From Streptosporangium sp. NBC_01755 (GTDB lineage Bacteria > Actinomycetota > Actinomycetes > Streptosporangiales > Streptosporangiaceae): 64,000 nt of DNA. Positions 44,916 to 52,724 of this stretch are shown piece by piece. Below the pieces are notes generated by a model, which searched no databases, was not told the origin of the DNA, and saw nothing but the letters and a program-made list of their open reading frames with translations. The stretch's first letter is position 1; each line of letters opens with the position of its first letter. Location of the stretch: NCBI RefSeq assembly GCF_035917995.1, contig NZ_CP109131.1:5270001-5334000 (forward strand), in the 5' to 3' direction. Position numbers and translations under genes: made by a program.

Positions 44916-46295
44916 GTGAGTGCCGTTTTGGCTATTCCCGCCGCCGTGGGGCCGCGTGTTCCGCGTGATCCGGTCCGCGCCTTGCAGCATGTGCTCTACC
45001 GGGCGGCCAAGGCCGATCCCGGACGTCGGTTCCACGCGCTCATGGACAAGGTCTATCGCAGAGACGTTCTGGAGCGCGGGTGGGTCATGGTGCGCAGCAA
45101 CAACGGCGCACCGGGCATCGACGCGACCACGCTGGCCGACATCGAGGAGTACGGGATCGTCCGGCTTCTTGAGGAGTTGGCCGCGGAACTTCGGCAGGGC
45201 CGGTATCGGCCATTGCCCGCGCGCCGGGTGATGATCCCCAAGCCTGGGCTGAAGGACGAGTACCGGCCGTTGTCGATTCCCGCTGTTCGGGATCGGATCG
45301 TGCAGGCCGCTGTGAAGATCGTGTTCGAACCGGTCTTCGAGGCGGACATGGCTGATTGCTCATTCGGGTTTCGCCCGAAGCGCTCAGCACACGATGCTCT
45401 GCAAGTGCTCATTGAGGAGCAGGCGCGGGGCCGCCGGTGGGTGGTCGAGACGGACATCGCCAACTGCTTTTCGGCGATTCCGCACGATGAGTTGATGCGT
45501 GCGATCGAGGAACGCGTCTGCGATCAGTCGCTCCTGAAGCTCCTGCGGGTGATTCTGCGCGCCGGGGTGATGGAGGACGGACAGATCCGGCGAGAGGTCA
45601 CCGGCACGCCACAAGGCGGCGTGGTTTCACCCGTCCTCTGTAACGTCTACCTGCACCGATTGGATCGGGCGTGGGACGAGGCGGACGGCGTGCTGGCCCG
45701 CTATGCCGACGACGCGATCGTGATGTGCTGGTCCCGCGGTCAAGCCGAGCGGGCCCTGGCCCGCCTGACGGAGCTGCTGGCGGCACTCGGTTTGGAGCCG
45801 AAGGCCGCCAAGACCCGCATCGTGCACCTGGAGGTCGGTGGGGAAGGCCTGGACTTCCTGGGCTTTCACCACCGGCTGGTGCGCTCACGCGGGTTCAACG
45901 GGAAACGGCCGTTCGTTTTCCTCGCTCGCTGGCCCTCAGACAGGGCGATGCAACACGCCCGCGACCGGATCCGTGACCTCACGGACGGCCGCAGGCTGCT
46001 GCTTCGCACCGAAGCGATCACCAAGGAGGTCAACCTGTTCCTGCGGGGATGGGCTGGCTATTTCCGGTACGGGCATTCTGCCCGGCGCTTTAGCAAGATC
46101 AGAGAGTTCGCCTGGATGCGCCTGGCGCTGTTCCTCAGCCGAAAACACCGGCGCAGCCGGAGCTACGGCCGGGGCGTGCTGAAACGCTCGCTCAGCGATC
46201 TCGGCTTGATCAGCCTGTATGGAATCGTCGTCGCGCCCAGGGCGGGCAAGCCCTGGCGGGAAAGGCCGAATGCCGGCGGTGAACGACGTCGGTGA
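44916..46295 (+). CDS. ltrA: Group II intron reverse transcriptase/maturase
   Basis: A 459-residue intron-encoded protein. RT blocks include NNGAPGIDATTLADIE, YRPLPARRVMIPKPG, RPLSIPAVRDRIVQ, GFRPKRSAHDALQ, TGTPQGGVVSPVLCNVYL and the catalytic RYADDAIVM (near residues 261-269). The maturase (X) domain follows (FLRGWAGYFRYGH). No HNH endonuclease motif is visible after it, so retrohoming would use replication-fork primers. GTG 44916 follows AGGAGGGG. The frame is intact, and the stop overlaps domain V by 2 nt. Confidence 0.95.
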   Translation: MSAVLAIPAAVGPRVPRDPVRALQHVLYRAAKADPGRRFHALMDKVYRRDVLERGWVMVRSNNGAPGIDATTLADIEEYGIVRLLEELAAELRQGRYRPLPARRVMIPKPGLKDEYRPLSIPAVRDRIVQAAVKIVFEPVFEADMADCSFGFRPKRSAHDALQVLIEEQARGRRWVVETDIANCFSAIPHDELMRAIEERVCDQSLLKLLRVILRAGVMEDGQIRREVTGTPQGGVVSPVLCNVYLHRLDRAWDEADGVLARYADDAIVMCWSRGQAERALARLTELLAALGLEPKAAKTRIVHLEVGGEGLDFLGFHHRLVRSRGFNGKRPFVFLARWPSDRAMQHARDRIRDLTDGRRLLLRTEAITKEVNLFLRGWAGYFRYGHSARRFSKIREFAWMRLALFLSRKHRRSRSYGRGVLKRSLSDLGLISLYGIVVAPRAGKPWRERPNAGGERRR

Positions 46296-46327
46296 GCCGT
46301 GTGCGGGAGAACCGCATGCACGGATCG
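46294..46327 (+). ncRNA. Group II intron domain V
   Basis: A 34-nt hairpin starting GAGCCGTGTGCGG with a GAGA-type loop and closing CCGCATGCACGGATCG. It has the AGC-like catalytic triad position and bulge of domain V. It is the ribozyme core. Confidence 0.88.
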
Positions 46328-46590
46328 AGGTGGCGGGGGTTGGAAACGGAGCGAAGAACCTGGTCACGGCCACTGGGGTGGCACACCCGTCCGGGAAACC
46401 GACGGAAGGAAGGCCCCAGGCCCTCCCGCCAGGAGAAGCCACCGCGCCAGCCCCCGACCCTACAAATATTGAGATTTTCCGGAGGTCCAGGTGGTCCGCC
46501 TGCCACTCCAGCAGGGCCGACGCGCCTTCCGATCTTCTCAAAAGTCCCAGAACTTATGATCGGCTCAGTAGTTCGGGTTCGTGCCGGGCT

Positions 46591-47142
46591 TCAAGGCAGT
46601 GCCCGGCAAGCGGTCACCTCGATCTCAATCATGAGTCCGGGAAGAAGTAGCTGGCTCACCTGGATTGTCGTCGAGGTCGGGAACGGCCCGTTAGCGTAGA
46701 TGCTCTTGCGATACGGCAAGGCGTTGATCAAGGCGGATGTATCGGTTACGTACATGTTCTCGCGCACGACATGGCGAAAATCGAGGGAGTATTTGGCCAG
46801 GCTCTCCTTGATGCGCTGGTAGATGAATTGCATCTGAGCGGCCAGGTCGCCGGGGGATACAGGGTTGAAATCCGTGTCGAGGGCCGCCGTACCCGATAGC
46901 CACAGAGTGTTGTCCACCTGGACGCCCTGGGAGTAGCCGAGGGAACGTTGCTGGGACTTCCAGTAGTAGAAGAGATCGGTGCGTCTGGACGACGACGCCG
47001 CGGCTGCCGACGCGTCGGGGGTGACGAGTTGGCTGGCGACAGCGGCTACTCCCGCAGCGCCGACGCCGGTCAGGAGGCGGCGGCGGACTGCTCCGCTGTT
47101 GAGTAGGGCGTCATTTGAGTTCAACTCGCTCTGAGAGCTCAT
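46591..47142 (-). CDS. RidA-family protein with Tat signal
   Basis: A 183-residue protein. The N-terminus has VRRRLLTGVGAAGVAAVASQ, a Tat-type signal ending at DASAAA (near residue 48). The mature part is a RidA/YjgF domain (YSQGVQVDNTLWLSGTAALD, RHVVRENMYVTDTSALINAL, LPGLMIEIEVTACRAL). The Arg used by enamine deaminases (EVTACR) is present. An exported RidA is unusual; it may act on extracellular imines or be a binding protein. ATG 47142 is the likely start; the region upstream is non-coding. Confidence 0.82.
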   Translation of the reverse strand: MSSQSELNSNDALLNSGAVRRRLLTGVGAAGVAAVASQLVTPDASAAAASSSRRTDLFYYWKSQQRSLGYSQGVQVDNTLWLSGTAALDTDFNPVSPGDLAAQMQFIYQRIKESLAKYSLDFRHVVRENMYVTDTSALINALPYRKSIYANGPFPTSTTIQVSQLLLPGLMIEIEVTACRALP

Positions 47143-47717
47143 CTTTGCGCATCTCCTGTGGTGAGGGGTGTTGTTGTTGGACGTCGGCTCCTATGGGCAG
47201 CGGGGAAAAAGCCAGGGGGCGACCATCGCAACACGCGCTGCGCTGCATTTAAAAGCGCAGGCGAATCTAATCTTCGTGAGAAACGAGAGTGAAAATGATT
47301 TGCTGCTCACTGGGGGGAGAGCAGCACCGTCTCGGACGAGCCGGGAACCCGTAAGTAGTCATTGGTGTGACTCGTACCCATGCCAAGACCTCCTGGCCGT
47401 TATTTCGGTTGCCCGAATCCGGCACATCGGCAGATCTGAAACTCTTGGGAAGAGTGTTTGTCCGCTACGGGGCTGTAGTCAAGGCCTGTGAGCCAAGATC
47501 TTTTAGGGGTTGTTGGCAGAGGATTGCTGAACCTGAAAGCTCGACGTGACACGCGATCATGCCTATGACCTGCAGTGACAGGCGCGTTCTGCGTAACGTT
47601 GACCTTTGATCATCAGTACGCTAAGGCTGGCCCGGCGCCGGCAGCACCCCACCCGACACCGCCGACGCCGCCTGCCAGGCCGGCGCGATCACCATCTCCA
47701 GTCGCCGCCCGGCCGGC
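47143..47717. other. Intergenic, no confident gene
   Basis: About 570 bp upstream of the RidA-like gene. Short frames occur on both strands without homology or ribosome sites. The first ~150 bp should hold the RidA promoter. I see no RNA gene. Confidence 0.5.
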
Positions 47718-47800
47718 CCACCGTACGATCCGCAGCAGCCGGTTGCCTTCATCGTCATCGATCTCACGTACGTGAACCCGTTCAGCCACCCGCAGAGTCT
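47718..47800 (-). pseudogene. IS630-type transposase N-terminal scrap
   Basis: The minus strand reads LRVAERVHVREIDDDEGNRL, then LRIVRW, close to the conserved N-terminus of IS630-family transposases (VREIDDDEGNRLLRIVRRGSGSV). After TGG at 47718 the similarity stops. No inverted terminal repeats are identified. Confidence 0.6.
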
Positions 47801-47991
47801 GAAGCGATCGCGCCGGCCAAGGTAGGACCTTAATCGGCGTGTCACCACGAAACAGGGCAAACCCAAGCTGCTACGGCATGGGCTCTCCACCTGCTGCGAG
47901 GGTCTGGGATGGACGGCGATCGCCCCTGTCCTCACGCTAGGGAAAACACGTCCAAATGGACACGACTTGTGCGTTCAGCAGGACGTGGATT

Positions 47992-48166
47992 GTGTGGCTG
48001 ATCGGATGTGACTTGTGTGTTCAATGGAATGTGAGTTGTGTGGCTGATCGGATGTGACTTGTGCGTTTGGTGGGGCGTTGGTTGTGTGGCTGATCGGATG
48101 TGACTTGTGTGTTCAATGGGACGCGGATCATGCGGCTGATCGGACATGAAATGCTCGTCTGATCAG
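47992..48166 (+). repeat. 46-bp tandem repeat upstream of the AAA ATPase
   Basis: Units start at 47992, 48038, 48084 and (partial) 48130, each beginning GTGTGGCTGATCGGATGTGA. A divergent partial unit precedes them from about 47960. The cores are nearly identical; the last third varies. The array ends 25 bp before the ATPase start codon, so it may serve as an operator or promoter array for that gene. Confidence 0.9.
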
Positions 48167-48190
48167 TCATCATGGTGGCACGATTGGAGC

Positions 48191-49462
48191 ATGTCTGAGC
48201 TGGTCACGCCACTCGGAAGGGTGGTCAGTCGTAATGCCGAGCGCCTGGTTCGTGAGGCGCTCGCCGACACCCGAGTAGTGCTGATCAACGGAGCGCGGCA
48301 GTCGGGAAAGAGCACGCTGGCCGCTCTCATCGCGGGCTCTAGGGAGAGTTCGTTCACTCGGAGCCTGGACCGCCCGGAGAACCTCACCGCCGCGCAGGAA
48401 GATCCGAACACATTCGTAGAGCATTCAGGTCTGCTCGTCATCGACGAGATGCAGCACGCGCCGGAACTTCTGAGCTCCATCAAGTATCAGGTGGATACCG
48501 ACTCCCGCCCGGGCCGGTTCCTGCTGACCGGGTCGGCGAGGGTGCTCGGTTTGAAATCTCTCCCCGACGCACTGCCCGGGCAGATGGAGACGATCGAACT
48601 CTGGCCCTTCTCACAGGGAGAGATCGATGGCGGAGCAGACGATTTCGTGGATTCTGTCTTTCATCTGGCGGACGGCCCGCTTCCGCGCCTGCCCGGTGAA
48701 AGCCGGCGCGCCTTGGCCCTGCGCATCGCTAGAGGCGGGTTTCCTGAGGCGGTCGCTCGCCCCGACCCCCGGCGCAGACGCCGTTTTCTCGCTTCATACG
48801 TCAATACGTTGATCGAGCGAGACATCCGGGATCTGTCCGATATCTCAAATCCTGTCGATCTACGTCGGCTGCTCCAGCTCGTGGCGGCCCGGACAGGGCA
48901 GTTGCTGGTAACAGCGAATCTGGCTTCAGACCTGAGTGTCTCGGCCAAAACGGCACAACGATATTTGGATCTCTGTGAAGAGATCTTCCTCATCAAGCGG
49001 GTTCCCGCGTGGTCGAGCAGCCTGGCGACCAGAACGATCGGGACTCCGAAAGTCGCGTGTGCCGACTCGGGGATCGCCACGTATCTTCTCGGGCTGGACG
49101 AGAACAGGCTGGCATCCGGGGGGGATCTCTTCGGACCGCTCCTGGAGGGCTTCGTCCTGATGGAGTTGGCGCGGCAGCTCAGTTGGGCGGAAGAAGAAGT
49201 CCGGCTCTTTCATTACCGCACCAAGGACCAGGTGGAGGTCGACGCTGTGCTTGAGACAGCCGACGGACGCGTCGCCGGTGTCGAGGTCAAGGCGAGCGCC
49301 ACGGTCAGGAGTGGCGATTTTCGCGGCCTTCGTCTGCTGGAACGCCAGACGGGCGACGCGTTCGCGGCGGGGGTCGTCCTCTACACCGGCGATCAGTCCC
49401 TGAGTTTCGGTCCCAGGTTGAAGGCGTTGCCGGTCAGTGCGCTCTGGCGGCTGCGACTCTGA
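48191..49462 (+). CDS. AAA/DUF4143 family ATPase
   Basis: A 423-residue intact member of the AAA_14/DUF4143 family. Walker A is INGARQSGKST (residues ~32-42), Walker B LLVIDEM (~81-87), the sensor LLTGSARVL near 115, a winged-helix segment (LLQLVAARTGQLLVTANLASD), and a C-terminal PD-(D/E)XK-like fold (FHYRTKDQVEVDAVLE ... GVEVKASA). Its role is not established; such genes are widespread and mobile-like in bacteria. ATG 48191 follows TTGGAG. It is closely related to the truncated copy at 5716. Confidence 0.88.
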   Translation: MSELVTPLGRVVSRNAERLVREALADTRVVLINGARQSGKSTLAALIAGSRESSFTRSLDRPENLTAAQEDPNTFVEHSGLLVIDEMQHAPELLSSIKYQVDTDSRPGRFLLTGSARVLGLKSLPDALPGQMETIELWPFSQGEIDGGADDFVDSVFHLADGPLPRLPGESRRALALRIARGGFPEAVARPDPRRRRRFLASYVNTLIERDIRDLSDISNPVDLRRLLQLVAARTGQLLVTANLASDLSVSAKTAQRYLDLCEEIFLIKRVPAWSSSLATRTIGTPKVACADSGIATYLLGLDENRLASGGDLFGPLLEGFVLMELARQLSWAEEEVRLFHYRTKDQVEVDAVLETADGRVAGVEVKASATVRSGDFRGLRLLERQTGDAFAAGVVLYTGDQSLSFGPRLKALPVSALWRLRL

Positions 49463-49521
49463 CGCGGAGCACAGTGGGGGAGAGGGACCGCCGCGTGGCG
49501 GTCCCTCTGGGCGGGACGGTG

Positions 49522-50454
49522 TCAGAGGCCGGCGGCCTGGCGGGCGCGGCGGGCCTCGCGGCGCTCGACGAAGCGGGAGGCGGTGGTCTCCAGGCGGTCG
49601 AGGAATTCGGAGAGCTCCTCGCGGGCCTTCTCACCCTCGGGGCCGAACTCCTTCATGTTGAAGACGTCCCACTGGCGCAGGACCGGCTGCAGGACGTCGT
49701 CCATGTGCAGGCGCAGGTCGTAGATTCCGGCGTTGGCGATGGTCATGGCCTTGCGGGTGAAGCCATCGATGCCGGTGCCGGGCATCTGGAAGGTGGTGAC
49801 GACGTCGGTCACGGCGCGCATGGTCTGGTCCGGGGCGAGCTGGAAGGCCGCGTTGAGCAGGTTCCGGTAGAAGAGCATGTGCAGGTTCTCGTCGGCGGCG
49901 ATCCTGGCGAGCAGGCGCTCGCAGTTCGGGTCCTCGGAGGCCTTGCCGGTGTTGCGGTGCGAGATGCGGGTGGCCAGTTCCTGGAAGGAGACGTAGGCGA
50001 CCGAGGCGAGCACGCCCTCGTAGGAGTTGCTGAAGCCCTCGCTCATGTGCACCATCCGGGCCCGCTCCAGCGCGACCGGGTCGACCGCGCGGGTGACCGT
50101 CAGGTAGTCGCGGATGGCGGTGCCGTGGCGGCCCTCCTCGGCGGTCCAGCGGTGGACCCAGGTGCCCCATGCCGCGTCGCGGCCCAGGGTCGTGGCGATC
50201 TCATGGTGGTAGCTGGGGAGGTTGTCCTCGGTCAGCAGGTTGACGATGAGGGAGACGCGAGCCTCTTCGGGGATCTTGGTGTCTGACTCGTCCCAGGCGT
50301 CCCCGTCGAAGAGGCCGTCGTAGTTCCGGCCTTCCGACCAGGGCACGTACTCGTGCGGGAACCACTCCTTGGCCACCTTGTGGTGCCGGTCCAGCTCCCC
50401 CGCGACGACGGGCTCAAGCTCGAGCAGCAGCTCGGTCTCACTGAACTTTCGCAT
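49522..50454 (-). CDS. Acyl-ACP desaturase (soluble di-iron, DesA-like)
   Basis: A 310-residue soluble desaturase. Di-iron ligands are in EDNLPSYHH (residues 76-84), EEGRHG (106-111) and DENLH (188-192), with a further Glu in SYEGVLASVAYVSFQELATRISH. It introduces a double bond into ACP- or CoA-linked fatty acids in the cytoplasm, using ferredoxin and oxygen. ATG 50454 follows GGGAGAGG. A palindromic site lies 33 bp upstream (50487-50504). Confidence 0.92.
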   Translation of the reverse strand: MRKFSETELLLELEPVVAGELDRHHKVAKEWFPHEYVPWSEGRNYDGLFDGDAWDESDTKIPEEARVSLIVNLLTEDNLPSYHHEIATTLGRDAAWGTWVHRWTAEEGRHGTAIRDYLTVTRAVDPVALERARMVHMSEGFSNSYEGVLASVAYVSFQELATRISHRNTGKASEDPNCERLLARIAADENLHMLFYRNLLNAAFQLAPDQTMRAVTDVVTTFQMPGTGIDGFTRKAMTIANAGIYDLRLHMDDVLQPVLRQWDVFNMKEFGPEGEKAREELSEFLDRLETTASRFVERREARRARQAAGL

Positions 50455-50486
50455 CAGGCCTCTCCCTCAAAGACTACGCAACCGTA

Positions 50487-50504
50487 ACCTACGTTAGCGT
50501 AGGT
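50487..50504. promoter_or_regulatory. Palindrome upstream of the desaturase
   Basis: ACCTACG-TTAG-CGTAGGT, a perfect 7-bp inverted repeat with a 4-bp centre, between the start of the desaturase and the DUF998 gene end. Position and form suggest a TetR-type operator for the desaturase. No regulator gene is adjacent. Confidence 0.55.
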
Positions 50505-50576
50505 AAGACCTTGCCGGGTACGTGCGACACGTCTCATTTGCTCGCTCGTGAGCGATCGGAGGGAGGGGATTTGTCG

Positions 50577-51302
50577 TCAGCCGAGGCCTATCGGCTGGTG
50601 AGGGCGCCTGGCATCGTCCGGGCCGGGCTGGATGGGAACCGTCACACCCCGGTCGTTCCCCGGCTTCCGGTGGTCGAGGCGACCGGTCACGCCGTCGCCC
50701 TCCCGGTGTCCTGATCGCAGGGCGGCGAGGAAGACCAGCGTCATCTCGGCGAGCAGCAGCAGGCGCTGCGCCAGGCCGTAGTGGTCGGGGCCGCCGATCA
50801 GATCCGAGATCAGCGAGCCCGGGTGGGCGGCCAGGAACCAGGCCAGCAGCACCACGGAGGCGACAGCGGCCCCCGCCAGTGCCCGGCTCCCGGACCGGCG
50901 GCCGAGCATCCACCCCGCGCAGGGGAGCGCGGTGAAGACCACGGCAGCCGACCAGCGGTGGATCTCCCCGCCGATCGAGGTGACACCGGGCGCCGCGTCG
51001 GTGGGGAACGTGGCGGTGAGCAGGAGTCCCAGTGCCGAGGCGACGAACAGTGCGCGCGCCGCGGCGCCGCGCACCGGGTCCACCCGGGCCAGCAGGTAGG
51101 CGACCCAGAGGCAGCCCATGGCCAGGGCGATCGTGCCGCCGGCCATCACCCAGGCGCTGTCGCCGCGCAGTGCGTACTCGCTGACCAGGCTCTTCGTCGG
51201 GTTCACCGCGCCTGCCGAGACCATGTGCGCGTAGCCCATCGCGGCCAGGGCGAGCAACGGACCGGCCACGCCCGGCAGCCGGGACGACGGGTTCTCGTTC
51301 AT
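50577..51302 (-). CDS. DUF998 membrane protein
   Basis: A 241-residue protein with about six transmembrane helices and DUF998 features (NPTKSLVSEYALRGD near residue 35, GEIHRWSAAVVFTALPCAGW). The C-terminal ~45 residues are hydrophilic and Arg/Pro-rich. Function unknown. Its ATG (51302) overlaps the stop of a 12-codon frame that repeats the tail of the upstream glycosyltransferase, so it probably belongs to the DMT transporter-GT4-DUF998 operon. Confidence 0.8.
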   Translation of the reverse strand: MNENPSSRLPGVAGPLLALAAMGYAHMVSAGAVNPTKSLVSEYALRGDSAWVMAGGTIALAMGCLWVAYLLARVDPVRGAAARALFVASALGLLLTATFPTDAAPGVTSIGGEIHRWSAAVVFTALPCAGWMLGRRSGSRALAGAAVASVVLLAWFLAAHPGSLISDLIGGPDHYGLAQRLLLLAEMTLVFLAALRSGHREGDGVTGRLDHRKPGNDRGVTVPIQPGPDDARRPHQPIGLG

Positions 51303-51488
51303 CGCGCCGCCTCACGGTGAGTCGCTGTGGAGTTCATCGCCCCGCCTCCCGATAAATCGTCTCGGAGTTCATTGGATCGCCTCCGGTGCTCAGCCCCGGA
51401 GTTCACCGCGCCATGTCCTGGTAGATCACCGCGGAGTTCGTCGCCCAGGCTCCCGGCGCCCCGCCCCGGAGTTCGTTTCGAGGGGTCA
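51299..51488 (-). repeat. Serial copies of the GT4 tail and stop codon (35-bp units)
   Basis: GGAGTTC words at 51329, 51364, 51398, 51433 and 51468 mark five units of 34-35 bp between the GT4 stop and the DUF998 start. Read on the minus strand, two units are complete mini-ORFs: MNSETIYREAGR (51334-51372) and MNSTATHREAAR (51299-51337). Each ends in ATGA, overlapping the next start. A third reads VIYQDMAR before its stop (51403-51405). All resemble the GT4 ending AIYREAAR. Confidence 0.8.
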
Positions 51489-52724
51489 CCGCGCCGCCTC
51501 CCGGTAGATCGCCTCGAACCTGGCCAGGGAGGCATGGTGGTCGTGGGTCAGCGCGATGGCACGGCTCGCGGCGCCCATCGAGGCGCGCAGTCCGGGGGAG
51601 GCGAGCAGCGTGGTCAGGTGCCGTGCCAGCTCCTGGACATCGCCCGGTGAGAACAGGCCGCCGTTCTCGCCGGGCCGTACCAGGTGCGGCAGGGCCATCG
51701 CATCGGCGGCGACGACCGGCAGGCCGGTGGCCATGGCCTCCAGCGTGGCGATGCTCTGCAGCTCCGCGACGCCCGGCATGGCGAAGACGTCGGCGGCGGC
51801 GTACGCCTGGGGCAGAGCCTCGTCCGGTACGAACCCGAGGAAGGTCACCCGGTCGCCGACCCCGATCCGGTCGGCCAGCCTGGCGAGCGAGGCCTGCTGC
51901 CCACCGGTACCGACCAGTGCGATCTGCGCGTCGGCGCCGTTGAGCACGTGCGGCAGGGCGCGGATGAGCTCGTCCAGCCGCTTCTCCTCGTCCAACCGGC
52001 CGACGAACAGGATCGTGTCCCGATCGGGCAGGCCGAAAGCCCCGCGCGCCCACGCCTTCGGCTCGGCACGCGGCTGGAACCTCGCCAGGTCGATGCCGCA
52101 GGAGACGGGCTCCACCGGCGGGCCGAAGCCCTTCGCGGTGAGCAGTCCCGCCGCGATGCCGGTGGGCGTGGTGACATGGTCCGCCCGGGAGAAGACCCGG
52201 TTGAAGTCCTTCCAGGCCAGCGCGCCCGCTTTGGTGCGGAGCCGTTCGGGGATGTGCGCGAACTGGAAGAGATTGTCCGGCATGAAATGGTTGGTCGCCA
52301 CGACGGGGATGCCGGCACGCCGGGAGGCGGAGATCGCCGCGCGGCCGACGATGAAGTGCCCCTGCGTGTGGACCACGTCAGGGGAGATCTCGCTGATGAG
52401 CCGGTCCAGCCGGGTCGGCACCGCGAGCCGCATGGTCGGGTGGACCAGCGTCGGCGCCGAGCGCAGCCGGTGCACGGTCACCCCCTCCACCTGCTCGGTC
52501 CTGGCCGGCCCGAAATCCGAGGCGCACACCACGTGGACCTCGTTGTCCCGCTCGGCCAGGCCCCGGGCCAGCCGGTGGGTGAAGTAGGCGGCGCCGTTCA
52601 CGTCCGGTGGGTAGGTGTCGGTGGCGATCAGCACCCGGCGAGGCCGGGTGGGAAGGATGGCGGGGGCCCGCGCGGGGATCGGCAGGGCGGTGGCGGACGG
52701 CATGGCCATCAAGACTCCGTTCAT
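51486..52724 (-). CDS. Glycosyltransferase family 4
   Basis: A 412-residue GT-B fold enzyme. The N-terminal half has VLIATDTYPPDVNGAAYFTHRLARGLAERDNEVHVV, and the C-terminal nucleotide-sugar half has ILFVGRLDEEKRLDELIRAL and AMPGVAELQSIATLEAMATGLPVVAADAMALPHLV (an E-x7-E-type motif). This is the pattern of actinobacterial mannosyl/glucosyl transferases acting on lipid or glycan acceptors. ATG 52724 overlaps the DMT transporter stop by 4 nt. Its C-terminal tail is repeated downstream. The acceptor is unknown. Confidence 0.87.
   Translation of the reverse strand: MNGVLMAMPSATALPIPARAPAILPTRPRRVLIATDTYPPDVNGAAYFTHRLARGLAERDNEVHVVCASDFGPARTEQVEGVTVHRLRSAPTLVHPTMRLAVPTRLDRLISEISPDVVHTQGHFIVGRAAISASRRAGIPVVATNHFMPDNLFQFAHIPERLRTKAGALAWKDFNRVFSRADHVTTPTGIAAGLLTAKGFGPPVEPVSCGIDLARFQPRAEPKAWARGAFGLPDRDTILFVGRLDEEKRLDELIRALPHVLNGADAQIALVGTGGQQASLARLADRIGVGDRVTFLGFVPDEALPQAYAAADVFAMPGVAELQSIATLEAMATGLPVVAADAMALPHLVRPGENGGLFSPGDVQELARHLTTLLASPGLRASMGAASRAIALTHDHHASLARFEAIYREAAR

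Larger units (their letters stand above)
44330..46367 (+). mobile_element. Group II intron with maturase
   Basis: The 5' end has the GTGCGCCCAG consensus at 44330. About 585 nt of RNA domains I-III precede the reverse transcriptase ORF in domain IV. Domain V is clear at 46294-46327. A domain VI stem fits 46330-46341 with 46357-46367, ending in GTCAC, so the 3' boundary near 46367 (AC end) is plausible but not proven. Insertion is just after the MFS stop, next to a CGCCTG...AGGCG inverted repeat (about 44310-44324), a common type of target for terminator-seeking introns. Total length is about 2.04 kb. Confidence 0.85.

Noticed and set aside
47806-47945. Continuation of the IS630 element
   Set aside because: No further transposase motifs or terminal inverted repeats could be recognised.
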